This document shows positions 35,074 to 42,762 of a stretch of DNA of 42,762 nucleotides, piece after piece (position 1 is the stretch's first letter; each line of letters opens with the position of its first letter). This DNA comes from an uncultured Saprospiraceae bacterium (GTDB taxonomy: Bacteria > Bacteroidota > Bacteroidia > Chitinophagales > Saprospiraceae). The stretch lies in NCBI GenBank assembly GCA_937995755.1, contig CALKJD010000040.1:1-42762 (forward strand), written 5' to 3'. The translations under genes and the position numbers were made by a program. The notes below the pieces were generated by a model, which was not told the origin of the DNA, did not search any database, and saw only the letters and a list, made by a program, of their open reading frames with translations.

Positions 35074-36996
35074 CTACTTCTTATAGACTATTATTTTTTC
35101 AACTATACCTTTTTCTTTATCTACCGTTACTTGCTGATACTGTTCTATATATCCACTTGAGTCTATGATCATATTCGCTTCCGTATCTTTGTGAATGCTA
35201 AATTTGACATAACTTTTTTCATCATGTTTAGTAGTTCCGTAATGTATTAAATAAACAGTGCTCTTCACCATATCCCTTAGCGGAAAATCCAGACCATCAT
35301 TAAGATTGGAGAGCACTCTCACAATTCCATTTACTTGGTAATGCTTTTTGTATTCCAATCGCTTCCCTTGCAGACGTCGTATATTGTAGAGTACTGAACC
35401 ATACTTCATTTCGTCCCATAGCGCTCCATCGTAATCTGGATAGAGGGATTCTAACGTATCTAAGGAAACATCAGCATAGCTGTCTTGACCGCAGAAGGTT
35501 GTATACACTGATTTTGCAGGGTCATACCATAGCCGCACGGAGTCAGTAAAAAATGCTCTAGTTGTACCTATATAATACTTCGATAGATATCCTCTGTAAT
35601 CAAATTTTTCCTTCGCTACACCTCTTATAAATAATTGATCTTGTGATCCGTATTCATACTGCAACATTGATTTTCCCCAAGTATCTTTATATTTACCCTC
35701 TAACCTAAATCGATGTTGACTTTTGATATCATCATTGTTTCTGTTGACAAACTCAATACAAAATTCTTTTGCAGAATCCCCTATCTCATTGTATTCTTTC
35801 CTAGGAATATATTGTAAAAAATCATTGAAATATGCTGGATTGTGATCTACCGCTATTTCATATTTTATGTAGTTAGTATCCTTCACTCGGCTAAGTATTT
35901 CAGAATTCAACATACTGGCTCTTTCTCCCAAGTAATCACGCGCAATTTGACTTTCGCTATATTCATTACCATTATTTAAATACACATAATTGTATTGGGC
36001 GGCATTCTTATGTAATCGCACGTCTGCTCCATATTTCTCATATCGATTAGCCCTTGCTATTTCTTCACTCTTCTTATGAGCTTGGATACTTGACATTTTC
36101 ATTATCGCAATAGACAATAGTCCAAGCGATAGTAATATAATACCTAAGCTCGACCTTACTTTTCTTTTCTCTGGTGGCGTTACTATCTTCGATATATATT
36201 GATCTATATATTTAGTCTTTCTTTTATTCTGATTATAATTATGATACTGCCCTACTAATGTAGAGGTCTTCGATAATGTTTGCAATACATCGATATTAGT
36301 AGAGGGTATCGTAAACCTTCTAACCTTGACTTTATCTAATGCCGCAGATAGCCAATTGATATACTTCATCTTCAATGGCATGAACATCTCTGGTAACACA
36401 TCCAATACTTTATAGAATTCGCCATTCAAAATAGCTTGTATCTCGGTATTGCCATGCGTCAAAAAAGAATGATTAAAGGGCTTGGGATTGTCCTTAATGA
36501 GTAGGTCGATTGCCTGATCTAATTCGTTGTATGTATTGATGAATGCATTAGAAATTTGTCGTTCATCTAGATTTCTAAAAAAACCAGATATAGTAGCTAC
36601 TACGTTAATATCATCTTGAAAATTAGACACATGATTAGGTAATAATTCATTGACATGATTCGCTATGAGATCATATCTTTTACGAGCAAGATCAAGATCC
36701 ATTCCTTCAAATGGAATGCGGTGCAGATTATGAAATAGCTTTATATCATTCCCATAAACAAAATCATATATTTCTTGATATTGATAGAGGGCAACAGTAT
36801 CTATGATATGACCTTCGAGATCATAAAATATATCTTCAACTTCGATCTTCGAAACTGAATATCCATTAAAATCCCATAGATTATTATTAGCATTATAGAC
36901 TGCTAATTTCTGCTCTCTTAATGCGTCGATATCACCATTAAGTAATCTCTCTATTTCTGGGGCGGTAAATATTCGTAATGGATTAGTATTGGACAT
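35074..36996 (-). CDS. Paralogue C: cytoplasmic domain + TM + extracytoplasmic domain, first gene of Hsp70 cluster
   Basis: Unrecognised protein of 640 residues. The ATG at 36996 is preferred to the one at 37038: it has a purine-rich AGAAGAAAG just upstream, and from it the protein opens MSNTNPLRIFTAPEIERLL, matching paralogue A. The N-domain (about 5-265) includes ILNGEFYKVLDVLPEMFMPLK. A single TM segment lies at about 283-299 (LGIILLSLGLLSIAIM), preceded by basic residues KRKVR, so the N-domain is expected in the cytoplasm. The C-domain (about 320-640) holds YGADVRLHK, RDYLGE, FDYRGYLSKYYIG, EMKYGSVLYNIRR and YQQVTVDKEKGIVEK. It lies 112 bases after trmD, so it may be read through or have its own promoter. 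Confidence 0.85.
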   Translation of the reverse strand: MSNTNPLRIFTAPEIERLLNGDIDALREQKLAVYNANNNLWDFNGYSVSKIEVEDIFYDLEGHIIDTVALYQYQEIYDFVYGNDIKLFHNLHRIPFEGMDLDLARKRYDLIANHVNELLPNHVSNFQDDINVVATISGFFRNLDERQISNAFINTYNELDQAIDLLIKDNPKPFNHSFLTHGNTEIQAILNGEFYKVLDVLPEMFMPLKMKYINWLSAALDKVKVRRFTIPSTNIDVLQTLSKTSTLVGQYHNYNQNKRKTKYIDQYISKIVTPPEKRKVRSSLGIILLSLGLLSIAIMKMSSIQAHKKSEEIARANRYEKYGADVRLHKNAAQYNYVYLNNGNEYSESQIARDYLGERASMLNSEILSRVKDTNYIKYEIAVDHNPAYFNDFLQYIPRKEYNEIGDSAKEFCIEFVNRNNDDIKSQHRFRLEGKYKDTWGKSMLQYEYGSQDQLFIRGVAKEKFDYRGYLSKYYIGTTRAFFTDSVRLWYDPAKSVYTTFCGQDSYADVSLDTLESLYPDYDGALWDEMKYGSVLYNIRRLQGKRLEYKKHYQVNGIVRVLSNLNDGLDFPLRDMVKSTVYLIHYGTTKHDEKSYVKFSIHKDTEANMIIDSSGYIEQYQQVTVDKEKGIVEKIIVYKK

Positions 36997-37150
36997 TCTT
37001 TCTTCTCTATATAGCTCGAGTATGTAAGCTACATTCAATAATAGAAATATTCAAATGAAATCAATGGATACCATGGCCAGAGATAGCCTATAAAACGATA
37101 TAGATACCCCAGGTGACTTTTAAGTAGATAACTCAAGTCTATATTCGCTC

Positions 37151-37828
37151 TTAATCTTGCAACATATCTGGTCTTCGCTCTTCTGTCCTCTTCTCAGCTT
37201 GATCATTACGCCAATCGTCGATGGCTTTATCATTACCAGAAAGTAGAATAGAAGGAACTACATGGCCTTTATACTCCTCCGGACGTGTGTATACTGGAGG
37301 GGCCAATAGACCATCTTGATGCGAATCAAATAATGCAGACGTTTCATCACCTAATACGCCAGGCAATAATCTTCCAATACTATCTGCTAATACTGCAGCG
37401 GCCAATTCACCGCCAGACAATACATAATCGCCTATCGATATCTCTCTAGTGACATGCATATCTCTGATACGCTCATCTATGCCTTTATAGTGACCACAGA
37501 TCATCATTAGATTAGTACCTAGCGACAGATGATTAGCGATACCTTGATTGTATTGTACGCCATCTGGTGTGAGATATATAATGTCCGAATAATCTCTTTC
37601 GGCTTTCAGATCTGTAATGATATTATCCAAAGGGCCACACATCATGACCATACCTGCTCCGCCACCGTATTGGTAATCATCGATAACCTTGTGCTTACCT
37701 ACGCCATAGTCACGTAGATTGTGGACATAGATCTCTAATAGACCCTTGTCTTTAGCTCTAGCTATGATACTATGGTCAAATGGTCCTTCGAGAAGCTCAG
37801 GCTTAACAGAAATGATATCTATACGCAT
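37151..37828 (-). CDS. trmD: tRNA (guanine-N1)-methyltransferase
   Basis: SPOUT-family enzyme that methylates G37 of tRNAs with SAM, preventing frameshifting. The DYQYGGGAGMVM substrate loop (51-62), the ICGHYKGIDER knot segment (110-120) and the hallmark IGDYVLSGGELAA (132-144) are intact, followed by the catalytic-Asp region and a C-terminal helical domain (PEEYKGHVVPSILLSGN). At 225 residues it is the normal length. It starts three bases after the FKBP stop, so the two are cotranscribed. The usual rpsP-rimM-rplS neighbours are absent, which is common in Bacteroidota. Confidence 0.97.
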   Translation of the reverse strand: MRIDIISVKPELLEGPFDHSIIARAKDKGLLEIYVHNLRDYGVGKHKVIDDYQYGGGAGMVMMCGPLDNIITDLKAERDYSDIIYLTPDGVQYNQGIANHLSLGTNLMMICGHYKGIDERIRDMHVTREISIGDYVLSGGELAAAVLADSIGRLLPGVLGDETSALFDSHQDGLLAPPVYTRPEEYKGHVVPSILLSGNDKAIDDWRNDQAEKRTEERRPDMLQD

Positions 37829-37831
37829 ATA

Positions 37832-38509
37832 TTACTGTATTTCAAATAGCTCTACTTCAAAGATAAGAGTAGAATATGGTGGGATACTCGCTCCTGCACC
37901 TCTTGCGCCATAAGCCAGATTCTGTGGTATTGTCAATTTGAGCTTGTCACCTACGTGCATCAGCTGCAATGCTTCTTGCCATCCTTTGATTACTCCCATC
38001 ACAGGAAATGATATGGTCTTACCTCTATCTACAGAGCTATCGAATACGGTACCATCGATAAGCATACCGTGGTAATGTACTTCTACTTTATCCTTTGCCG
38101 TTGGCATCGGTCCATCTCCTTTCTTAAGCACTTCGTACTGTAGTCCGCTATTAGTAGTGATTACACCTTTCTTAAGAGCATTCTTCAATAGGTATGCTTC
38201 ACCATCAGCTCTTGCAGCCTTAGTTTTCTCTTCTTTAAGTGAAGTCATGTAATTAGTATAGTAGATTTTCGCAGCTTGTCTAGTGATCTTGTAATCACCA
38301 TCATCTTGCATCACATCCTCTATGGCCTTTGCGATGATATCATGATTGACTTCTTTGATACCATCTTTCTTGATATTTTGACCAAGCATCAGGCCTAAGC
38401 TATATGAGACACTGTCTACTTTATTAGATAAGTCCTGCGCTATTACTAGAGAGCTAAAGAACATAAGTAAGCAAACTGAAAGTGCCTGTAATTGAGATTT
38501 AGAATTCAT
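37832..38509 (-). CDS. FKBP-type peptidyl-prolyl isomerase, exported
   Basis: Exported prolyl isomerase of 225 residues. A signal peptide (NSKSQLQALSVCLLMFFSSLVIAQ, cleaved after about residue 25) is followed by an FkpA/Mip-type N-terminal helical dimerisation domain (about 28-110: VSYSLGLMLGQNIKKDG). The FKBP domain runs from about 115 to 225 (VEVHYHGMLIDGTVFDSS, VIKGWQEALQLM, ANLAYG-like NLAYGARGAG and IPPYSTLIFEVELF). The binding-pocket Tyr, Phe-Asp and Trp are present. It likely folds periplasmic proteins. It is first in the pair with trmD. Confidence 0.93.
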   Translation of the reverse strand: MNSKSQLQALSVCLLMFFSSLVIAQDLSNKVDSVSYSLGLMLGQNIKKDGIKEVNHDIIAKAIEDVMQDDGDYKITRQAAKIYYTNYMTSLKEEKTKAARADGEAYLLKNALKKGVITTNSGLQYEVLKKGDGPMPTAKDKVEVHYHGMLIDGTVFDSSVDRGKTISFPVMGVIKGWQEALQLMHVGDKLKLTIPQNLAYGARGAGASIPPYSTLIFEVELFEIQ

Positions 38510-38540
38510 GTTGTATGTGTATTATATTATAAATATGCTG

Positions 38541-38572
38541 CGAATGTAATATTATAAACGGTTGTGATCAAG
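38541..38572 (-). promoter_or_regulatory. Promoter of FKBP-trmD
   Basis: On the minus strand a -33 CTTG (38569-38572) is separated by 20 bases from TACATTCG (38541-38548), a -7 box with one mismatch to TAnnTTTG. The ATG follows 31 bases later. The spacing fits the Bacteroidota consensus of 19-21. Confidence 0.5.
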
Positions 38573-38622
38573 AAATGGGTTCAGTGTTATGCTAATATTA
38601 ACCCATGCATAAGCTATATCTC

Positions 38623-38661
38623 AAAAAAATAGAGCTAAAGAATCTCTCCTTTAGCTCTATT
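38623..38661 (-). terminator. Strong intrinsic terminator after the M20 dipeptidase gene
   Basis: A perfect 13-bp stem (aatagagctaaag 38628-38640 / ctttagctctatt 38649-38661, 8-base loop) runs into seven Ts on the minus strand. It begins 13 bases past the stop codon. Confidence 0.9.
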
Positions 38662-38674
38662 CACTTCTATCTGA

Positions 38675-40252
38675 CTATTTAGCCACCTTTTTAGGTTTTG
38701 CTCTTCCTTTCTTTGCAGTAGGTTTGCTTGCTGTAGTTTTGGCAGTCGCTTTACTCGGACTTGCTTTTCTCTTTGCTGCCGGTTTTGCAGCTGCTTTTTT
38801 AGGTGCAGCTACCTTCTTGGCCTTTGGCATCACTTCCTCATTTCCATCCAGATTTACTTTTTTGCCGCTTTTTAGCGCCGCATAGTATTCGTAGAAATAT
38901 GGAATGGTAGAGATGCCTTTAAAGTAATTCTCTACGCCATAATGCTCATTAGGAGAGTGAATATCATCTGTAGCCAATCCAAATCCCATAAGTATAGTTT
39001 TCACCTTCAGGATCTTCTCAAATAAAGATACGATAGGAATACTTCCTCCGCTTCTTTGTGGTATCGGTTCTACGCCATACGTTTTCTCCATAGCTAATGA
39101 TGCCGCCTTGAATTCAATCGTATCTGTAGGAGTTACAGCTGGTTGGCCACCGTGGTGTGGCGTCACTTTTACTCTTACTCCTTGTGGTGCTAGAGATTTA
39201 AAGTGCTTAGAAAATAATTTAGTAATCTTATCAGGATCTTGATTTGGTACTAGCCTCATACTGATCTTAGCGAAAGCTTTCGCAGGCAATACTGTCTTTG
39301 CACCTTCACCGATATAGCCACCCCACATACCATTCACATCTAGCGTCGGTCTGATCGAAGTTTGCTCTAATACCGTATATCCTTTCTCACCCATAGTATC
39401 ATTGATCTTCAGCTCACGCTTATATGCTTTGATATCAAAAGGTGCGTTATTCATAGCGGCTCTTTCTGCCTTACTCACTTCGAGTACATCATCGTAGAAA
39501 TTTGGTATTTTGATTTTACCATTCTTACCCTTAAGAGAAGAAATCATATCAGAGAGTACATTGATCGGATTAGCTACCGCGCCTCCATATACACCTGAGT
39601 GTAGATCTCTATTGGCTCCTGATACTTCTACTTCTACATAACTCAATCCTCTTAATCCTGTAGTTATACTCGGTACTTTGTTAGAGATGATAGATGTATC
39701 AGATACTAGTACTACATCACAGTTAAGAGCTGTTTTATTTTTCTTGATAAAACCTTCTAAGTTGACAGATCCTACTTCCTCTTCACCTTCTATCATGAAC
39801 TTGATATTACAAGGTACATTCTTAGACTTTGTCATAGCTTCCAATGCTTTCACATGCATATACATCTGACCTTTGTCATCGCAAGCTCCTCTTGCAAATA
39901 TAGCACCTTGCTTATGTCCACGTACTTTCTTTATTACTGGTTCGAATGGCGGACTATCCCATAGTTCGATAGGATCAGCCGGCTGTACATCGTAATGTCC
40001 ATAGACTAATACGGTTGGCAATTTTTTATCTTTTATAAGCTCACCCGTTACTATTGGATGCCCTGGAGTCTTATTGATTTTTACTTTCTTACATCCTGCA
40101 GCCTTTAATGATTTAGCTACCGATTCTGCAGTCTTCTTCACGTCTCCAGCGAAAGCAGGATCTGCACTTACAGATGGAATTCTTAATAGATCTAACAACT
40201 CATCCAGAAATCTCTGTTTATTGTCATTGATATAATCTTGAACTTTTCCCAT
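38675..40252 (-). CDS. M20 family dipeptidase with histone-like C-terminal tail
   Basis: Zinc peptidase of 525 residues in the carnosinase-like M20 branch, probably a cytoplasmic dipeptidase. Metal and catalytic residues are visible: H86-x-D88 (YGHYDVQPAD), D125 in GACDDKGQ, the Glu cluster at 157-159 (IEGEEEVGS), D-x-S in the VSDTS segment and a late His (DDIHSPNE). The dimerisation domain insertion is at about 190-390. After the normal end of the family, near residue 465, the chain continues about 60 residues in a Lys/Ala/Pro-rich tail (KKVAAPKKAAAKPAAKRKAS, and onward to KPKKVAK) like histone H1 or Hc1. The frame is continuous and the tail ends with a clean stop, so it is not an obvious sequence error. 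A strong terminator follows. Confidence 0.92.
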   Translation of the reverse strand: MGKVQDYINDNKQRFLDELLDLLRIPSVSADPAFAGDVKKTAESVAKSLKAAGCKKVKINKTPGHPIVTGELIKDKKLPTVLVYGHYDVQPADPIELWDSPPFEPVIKKVRGHKQGAIFARGACDDKGQMYMHVKALEAMTKSKNVPCNIKFMIEGEEEVGSVNLEGFIKKNKTALNCDVVLVSDTSIISNKVPSITTGLRGLSYVEVEVSGANRDLHSGVYGGAVANPINVLSDMISSLKGKNGKIKIPNFYDDVLEVSKAERAAMNNAPFDIKAYKRELKINDTMGEKGYTVLEQTSIRPTLDVNGMWGGYIGEGAKTVLPAKAFAKISMRLVPNQDPDKITKLFSKHFKSLAPQGVRVKVTPHHGGQPAVTPTDTIEFKAASLAMEKTYGVEPIPQRSGGSIPIVSLFEKILKVKTILMGFGLATDDIHSPNEHYGVENYFKGISTIPYFYEYYAALKSGKKVNLDGNEEVMPKAKKVAAPKKAAAKPAAKRKASPSKATAKTTASKPTAKKGRAKPKKVAK

Positions 40253-40321
40253 TATATATTTATGATTTAATTTTTAATGATTTACTTCTTTTATTAAAAC
40301 GCAATCCACCTCTTTAATAGT

Positions 40322-42475
40322 CTATCCTTTTAATGATGGATTAAATGTTTCACCAGTATTATATAACATAAAACTAAGTATATCTGCAGCCTCTTCAATC
40401 TGCTTACTGGTAGGTTTTCCTGCGCCATGTCCTGCGCTTGTTTCCACTCTGATTAGAACAGGATTTTCGCCCACATGTTTATCTTGTACTTCAGATATAA
40501 ATTTAAATGAATGCGCAGGTACTACTCTATCATCGTGATCTGCAGTAGTCACCATAGTAGCTGGATATGATACTGCTTTCACATTATGCAATGGCGAATA
40601 TTCTTTTAAGTATTTAAATGCTTCTGGATCATCTGATCTACCGTAATCTGTAGCCCAAGCCCAGCCAATCGTAAACTTATGGTACCTCAACATATCTAGT
40701 ACCCCTACCGCAGGGAAAGCCACTGCAAATAAGTCTGGCCTTTGCGTCATACAAGCACCTACGAGCAATCCACCATTTGATCCACCTTGGATAGCTAGCT
40801 TTTCTGAGCTCGTATACTTATTAGCTATCAGATGCTCTGCCGCACCAATGAAATCATCAAATACATTTTGCTTTCTGTCTAGCGTTCCTGCTTTGTGCCA
40901 GTCACTTCCAAACTCTCCGCCACCTCTGATATTAGCGACTACATATATGCCTCCATTTTCTAACAGCGGCAATCTGCTGATGCTAAATGATGGTAATAAT
41001 GGAATATTAAAACCACCATAACCGTATAACAAAGTAGGATGCGTACCGTCCAATTCAAGACCTTTCTTCATAGTGATAAACATCGGAACCTTTGTTCCAT
41101 CTTTGGATGTAAACCATTCTTGACGAGTCTCATAAGCATCACTATCAAAATCAACTGTAGGTTGGCGGAATATTTCAGATTTCATACTCTCCGTATCTAA
41201 TGAATAGATAGTCGTAGGTCTAGTAAATGATGTGAAAGAATAAAATCCTTGAGTATCCGTTTTCTTTCCACCTACACCACCACAACTTCCGATGCCTGGC
41301 AAAGACAAATCAGAAATGAACTTTCCATTAGGTTCGTATATTTTTATTAATGAGCTAGCATTATGCATATAACTACAAAACATTTTTCCACCTACGATAG
41401 AGGCACCGCTCAATGCATCTTCACCTTCTGGCACTATAGTTTTCCAATTGGATGGATCAGGATTATTCGCATCTATAGAAATTATTTTCTTCTTTGAAGC
41501 GTCTTTATTCGTCAGCACTAATAGGTTAGAACCATCATTATCTATCAAGGAATAATCATTATCAAAAGTCGTTACTACAGGAATCACTTCCGTCATAGAC
41601 TTTTCTAAATCTACTATATGAAATCCATTACCACTTGTAGATTCACTCGTAGAAATCAATAGATACTTTTCATCCTCGGTAGTAGAAGCATAAGCATTAC
41701 GCTGAGGTGCATCTAGACTTTCAAAAATCAATTGATCTTCAGTCTGCGGTGTGTTCAGTTTATGGTAATACACTTTATGAAATTCATTCTTTGCAGATAG
41801 CTCGTCACCGTCTTTGGGTGTTGGATATTTACTATAGAAGAATCCATCTTTAAACCAAGAAAGGCCTGAAAACTTGATCCATTCTACTTTGTCATCTAGT
41901 AGATCACCTGTAGTCATATCTTTGATATAAGCCGTTCTCCAATCAGAGCCACCTTCAGACACGGCATAAGCTAAATACTTCCCAGATTTATCAAAAGACA
42001 ATGCTCCAAGAGAAGCGGTTCCGTCATCAGAAAATTTATTAGGATCTAAAGCCACTGTACCTTTTGATTTGATATCTTCAGAAGCGTATAATACACTTTG
42101 ATTCTGTAGACCATCATTTTTAAAGTAATAGTATTTCCCTCCTTCTTTAAAGGGTGAGGAGTACTTCTCATAATTCCATAACTTCTCTAATCGCTTCGTG
42201 ATGTCGTCTCTAAATGGAATCTTTGATAGATAGCTAGATGTCACTTTATTTTGCTCGATGACCCAAGCTTTCGTTTCTTCAGAAGTATCATCTTCTAACC
42301 ATCTGTATGGATCAGAGATATCTGTACCATGGTAGTTATCAATAGTATCTAATTGCTTAGTTGTAGAAGGGTAATTCACAGAGATCGTTGGGTTAATAGT
42401 TACACTTTTTTCAGTGTTACAAGAAGAGTAAATAAGGCACATTCCAATAAACATAAATAAGTCTTTCGTCTTCAT
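40322..42475 (-). CDS. S9A prolyl oligopeptidase, lipoprotein
   Basis: Exported post-proline serine peptidase. I start it at the ATG at 42475, giving 717 residues and a lipoprotein signal (MKTKDLFMFIGMCLIYSSC, Cys at 19); the upstream ATG at 42517 would add 14 residues before the signal. The seven-bladed propeller domain (about 60-420) opens with YRWLEDDTSEETKAW. The alpha/beta-hydrolase domain has nucleophile Ser in GGSNGGLL (S566), Asp in ADHDDRVVP (about 648) and His in SAGHGAGK (H683), plus the oxyanion-hole YGYGGFN. It is 69 bases upstream of the M20 dipeptidase gene, so peptide breakdown by the two may be linked. Confidence 0.94.
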   Translation of the reverse strand: MKTKDLFMFIGMCLIYSSCNTEKSVTINPTISVNYPSTTKQLDTIDNYHGTDISDPYRWLEDDTSEETKAWVIEQNKVTSSYLSKIPFRDDITKRLEKLWNYEKYSSPFKEGGKYYYFKNDGLQNQSVLYASEDIKSKGTVALDPNKFSDDGTASLGALSFDKSGKYLAYAVSEGGSDWRTAYIKDMTTGDLLDDKVEWIKFSGLSWFKDGFFYSKYPTPKDGDELSAKNEFHKVYYHKLNTPQTEDQLIFESLDAPQRNAYASTTEDEKYLLISTSESTSGNGFHIVDLEKSMTEVIPVVTTFDNDYSLIDNDGSNLLVLTNKDASKKKIISIDANNPDPSNWKTIVPEGEDALSGASIVGGKMFCSYMHNASSLIKIYEPNGKFISDLSLPGIGSCGGVGGKKTDTQGFYSFTSFTRPTTIYSLDTESMKSEIFRQPTVDFDSDAYETRQEWFTSKDGTKVPMFITMKKGLELDGTHPTLLYGYGGFNIPLLPSFSISRLPLLENGGIYVVANIRGGGEFGSDWHKAGTLDRKQNVFDDFIGAAEHLIANKYTSSEKLAIQGGSNGGLLVGACMTQRPDLFAVAFPAVGVLDMLRYHKFTIGWAWATDYGRSDDPEAFKYLKEYSPLHNVKAVSYPATMVTTADHDDRVVPAHSFKFISEVQDKHVGENPVLIRVETSAGHGAGKPTSKQIEEAADILSFMLYNTGETFNPSLKG

Positions 42476-42516
42476 TGTTGATGAGTTGAATTTGAAATAA
42501 GGAATCGTAATCACCA

Positions 42517-42524
42517 TAAAGGTA
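42517..42524 (-). promoter_or_regulatory. Weak -7 candidate of the S9 peptidase gene
   Basis: The minus strand reads TACCTTTA, one mismatch from TAnnTTTG, 42 bases before the preferred ATG. It falls at the alternative ATG (42517), which supports the shorter start. No good -33 element. Confidence 0.3.
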
Positions 42525-42762
42525 TAGCTTCATGATTAGCAATTCGTTAATTGCCGTTTTTATGATTTGATTGTAAAGATAAGGGATAATTTTAAATCAC
42601 CCTGAGACTCCTAAGCACGCAGTGATTGGTAAGCTCAAGGTATAAGTATAATCCACAGCATAACCCACTAACTCCCAAATTGGGAGCACCGTCCTCATGA
42701 TCTATCCTAGTATAAATGGAGTACGTAACTCCATACCAGCTTGCGCAAGCCACATCAAGTAT
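42525..42762. other. Non-coding right edge with three palindromes
   Basis: No gene is seen in the last 240 or so bases. The end holds ctcccaa-a-ttgggag (42672-42686), ggagt-acgta-actcc (42718-42732) and the perfect 12-mer gcttgcgcaagc (42739-42750). I could not fold these into a tRNA or a known RNA. They may belong to an intergenic repeat or to a structured RNA that continues outside the window. Confidence 0.4.

Noticed and set aside
28847..36996. Paralogue A or C as a J-domain co-chaperone
   Set aside because: No HPD tripeptide in a helical hairpin is present in the N-terminal domains. Only the adjacency to Hsp70 suggests it.
28847..36996. The cluster as a known anti-phage defence system
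   Set aside because: I see no nuclease, NTPase effector, toxin, reverse transcriptase or nucleotide-signalling domain. Defence remains possible but has no direct sequence support.
42518..42762. tRNA or rRNA fragment at the right edge
   Set aside because: The palindromes do not assemble into a cloverleaf and no T-loop or anticodon-arm pattern is recognisable.

Overview
The window looks like a chromosomal segment of a free-living Bacteroidota bacterium, probably of the Saprospiria/Saprospiraceae type. The evidence is AT-rich DNA, many lipoproteins with short ..SC lipoboxes, weak Shine-Dalgarno sites, several good matches to the Bacteroidota -7 promoter element TAnnTTTG, a DUF4407 protein, a TonB-C-domain lipoprotein and an M12B/P-domain exoprotease. 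The phylum is well supported; anything finer is inference. I saw no tRNA, rRNA, CRISPR array, insertion sequence or prophage.

Layout. 1-7,100: a 5'-truncated unknown gene, a TonB-C-domain lipoprotein, an M48 lipoprotein protease, phosphatidylserine synthase (pssA), a dicluster ferredoxin and valyl-tRNA synthetase. 7,300-9,000: an ABC-F ribosome-associated ATPase whose second Walker A is degenerate. 9,270-15,740: a DNA-damage/mutagenesis island. An XRE-S24 (LexA/CI-like, apparently self-cleaving) repressor is divergent from a Y-family polymerase (dinB), an SRAP (YedK/HMCES-like) abasic-site protein and an error-prone DnaE2/ImuC-type polymerase. The repressor gene is bracketed by an inverted intergenic repeat. 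15,900-19,400: NAD(P)HX repair enzyme (nnr), then a lysA-histidine phosphatase pair with a terminator-like hairpin in the lysA leader. 19,570-27,700: an ECF sigma/putative anti-sigma pair, a lipoprotein overlapping a large secreted metalloprotease, a cyclophilin, an EEP-family hydrolase and a DUF4407 membrane protein; then an SDR oxidoreductase.

28,847-37,000 (minus strand) is the part most likely to be an undescribed system. Five genes in a row encode TM protein C, lipoprotein B, a minimal GrpE-like protein, a divergent 833-residue Hsp70 and TM protein A. A, B and C are paralogues: all three share a C-terminal domain (motif F-x-[FY]-x-G-x3-[KE]-Y-x-IG and a terminal YxxxQQV-like block). A and C also share an N-terminal domain (opening NPLRIFT..EI) separated from it by one transmembrane helix. 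B has only the C-terminal domain behind a lipoprotein signal. The inferred arrangement is a dedicated Hsp70/GrpE chaperone pair acting on the cytoplasmic side of an envelope-spanning assembly.

37,150-42,520 (minus): FKBP isomerase-trmD, an M20 dipeptidase with a histone-H1-like Lys/Ala tail, and an S9A prolyl oligopeptidase lipoprotein. The right edge is non-coding and rich in short palindromes.
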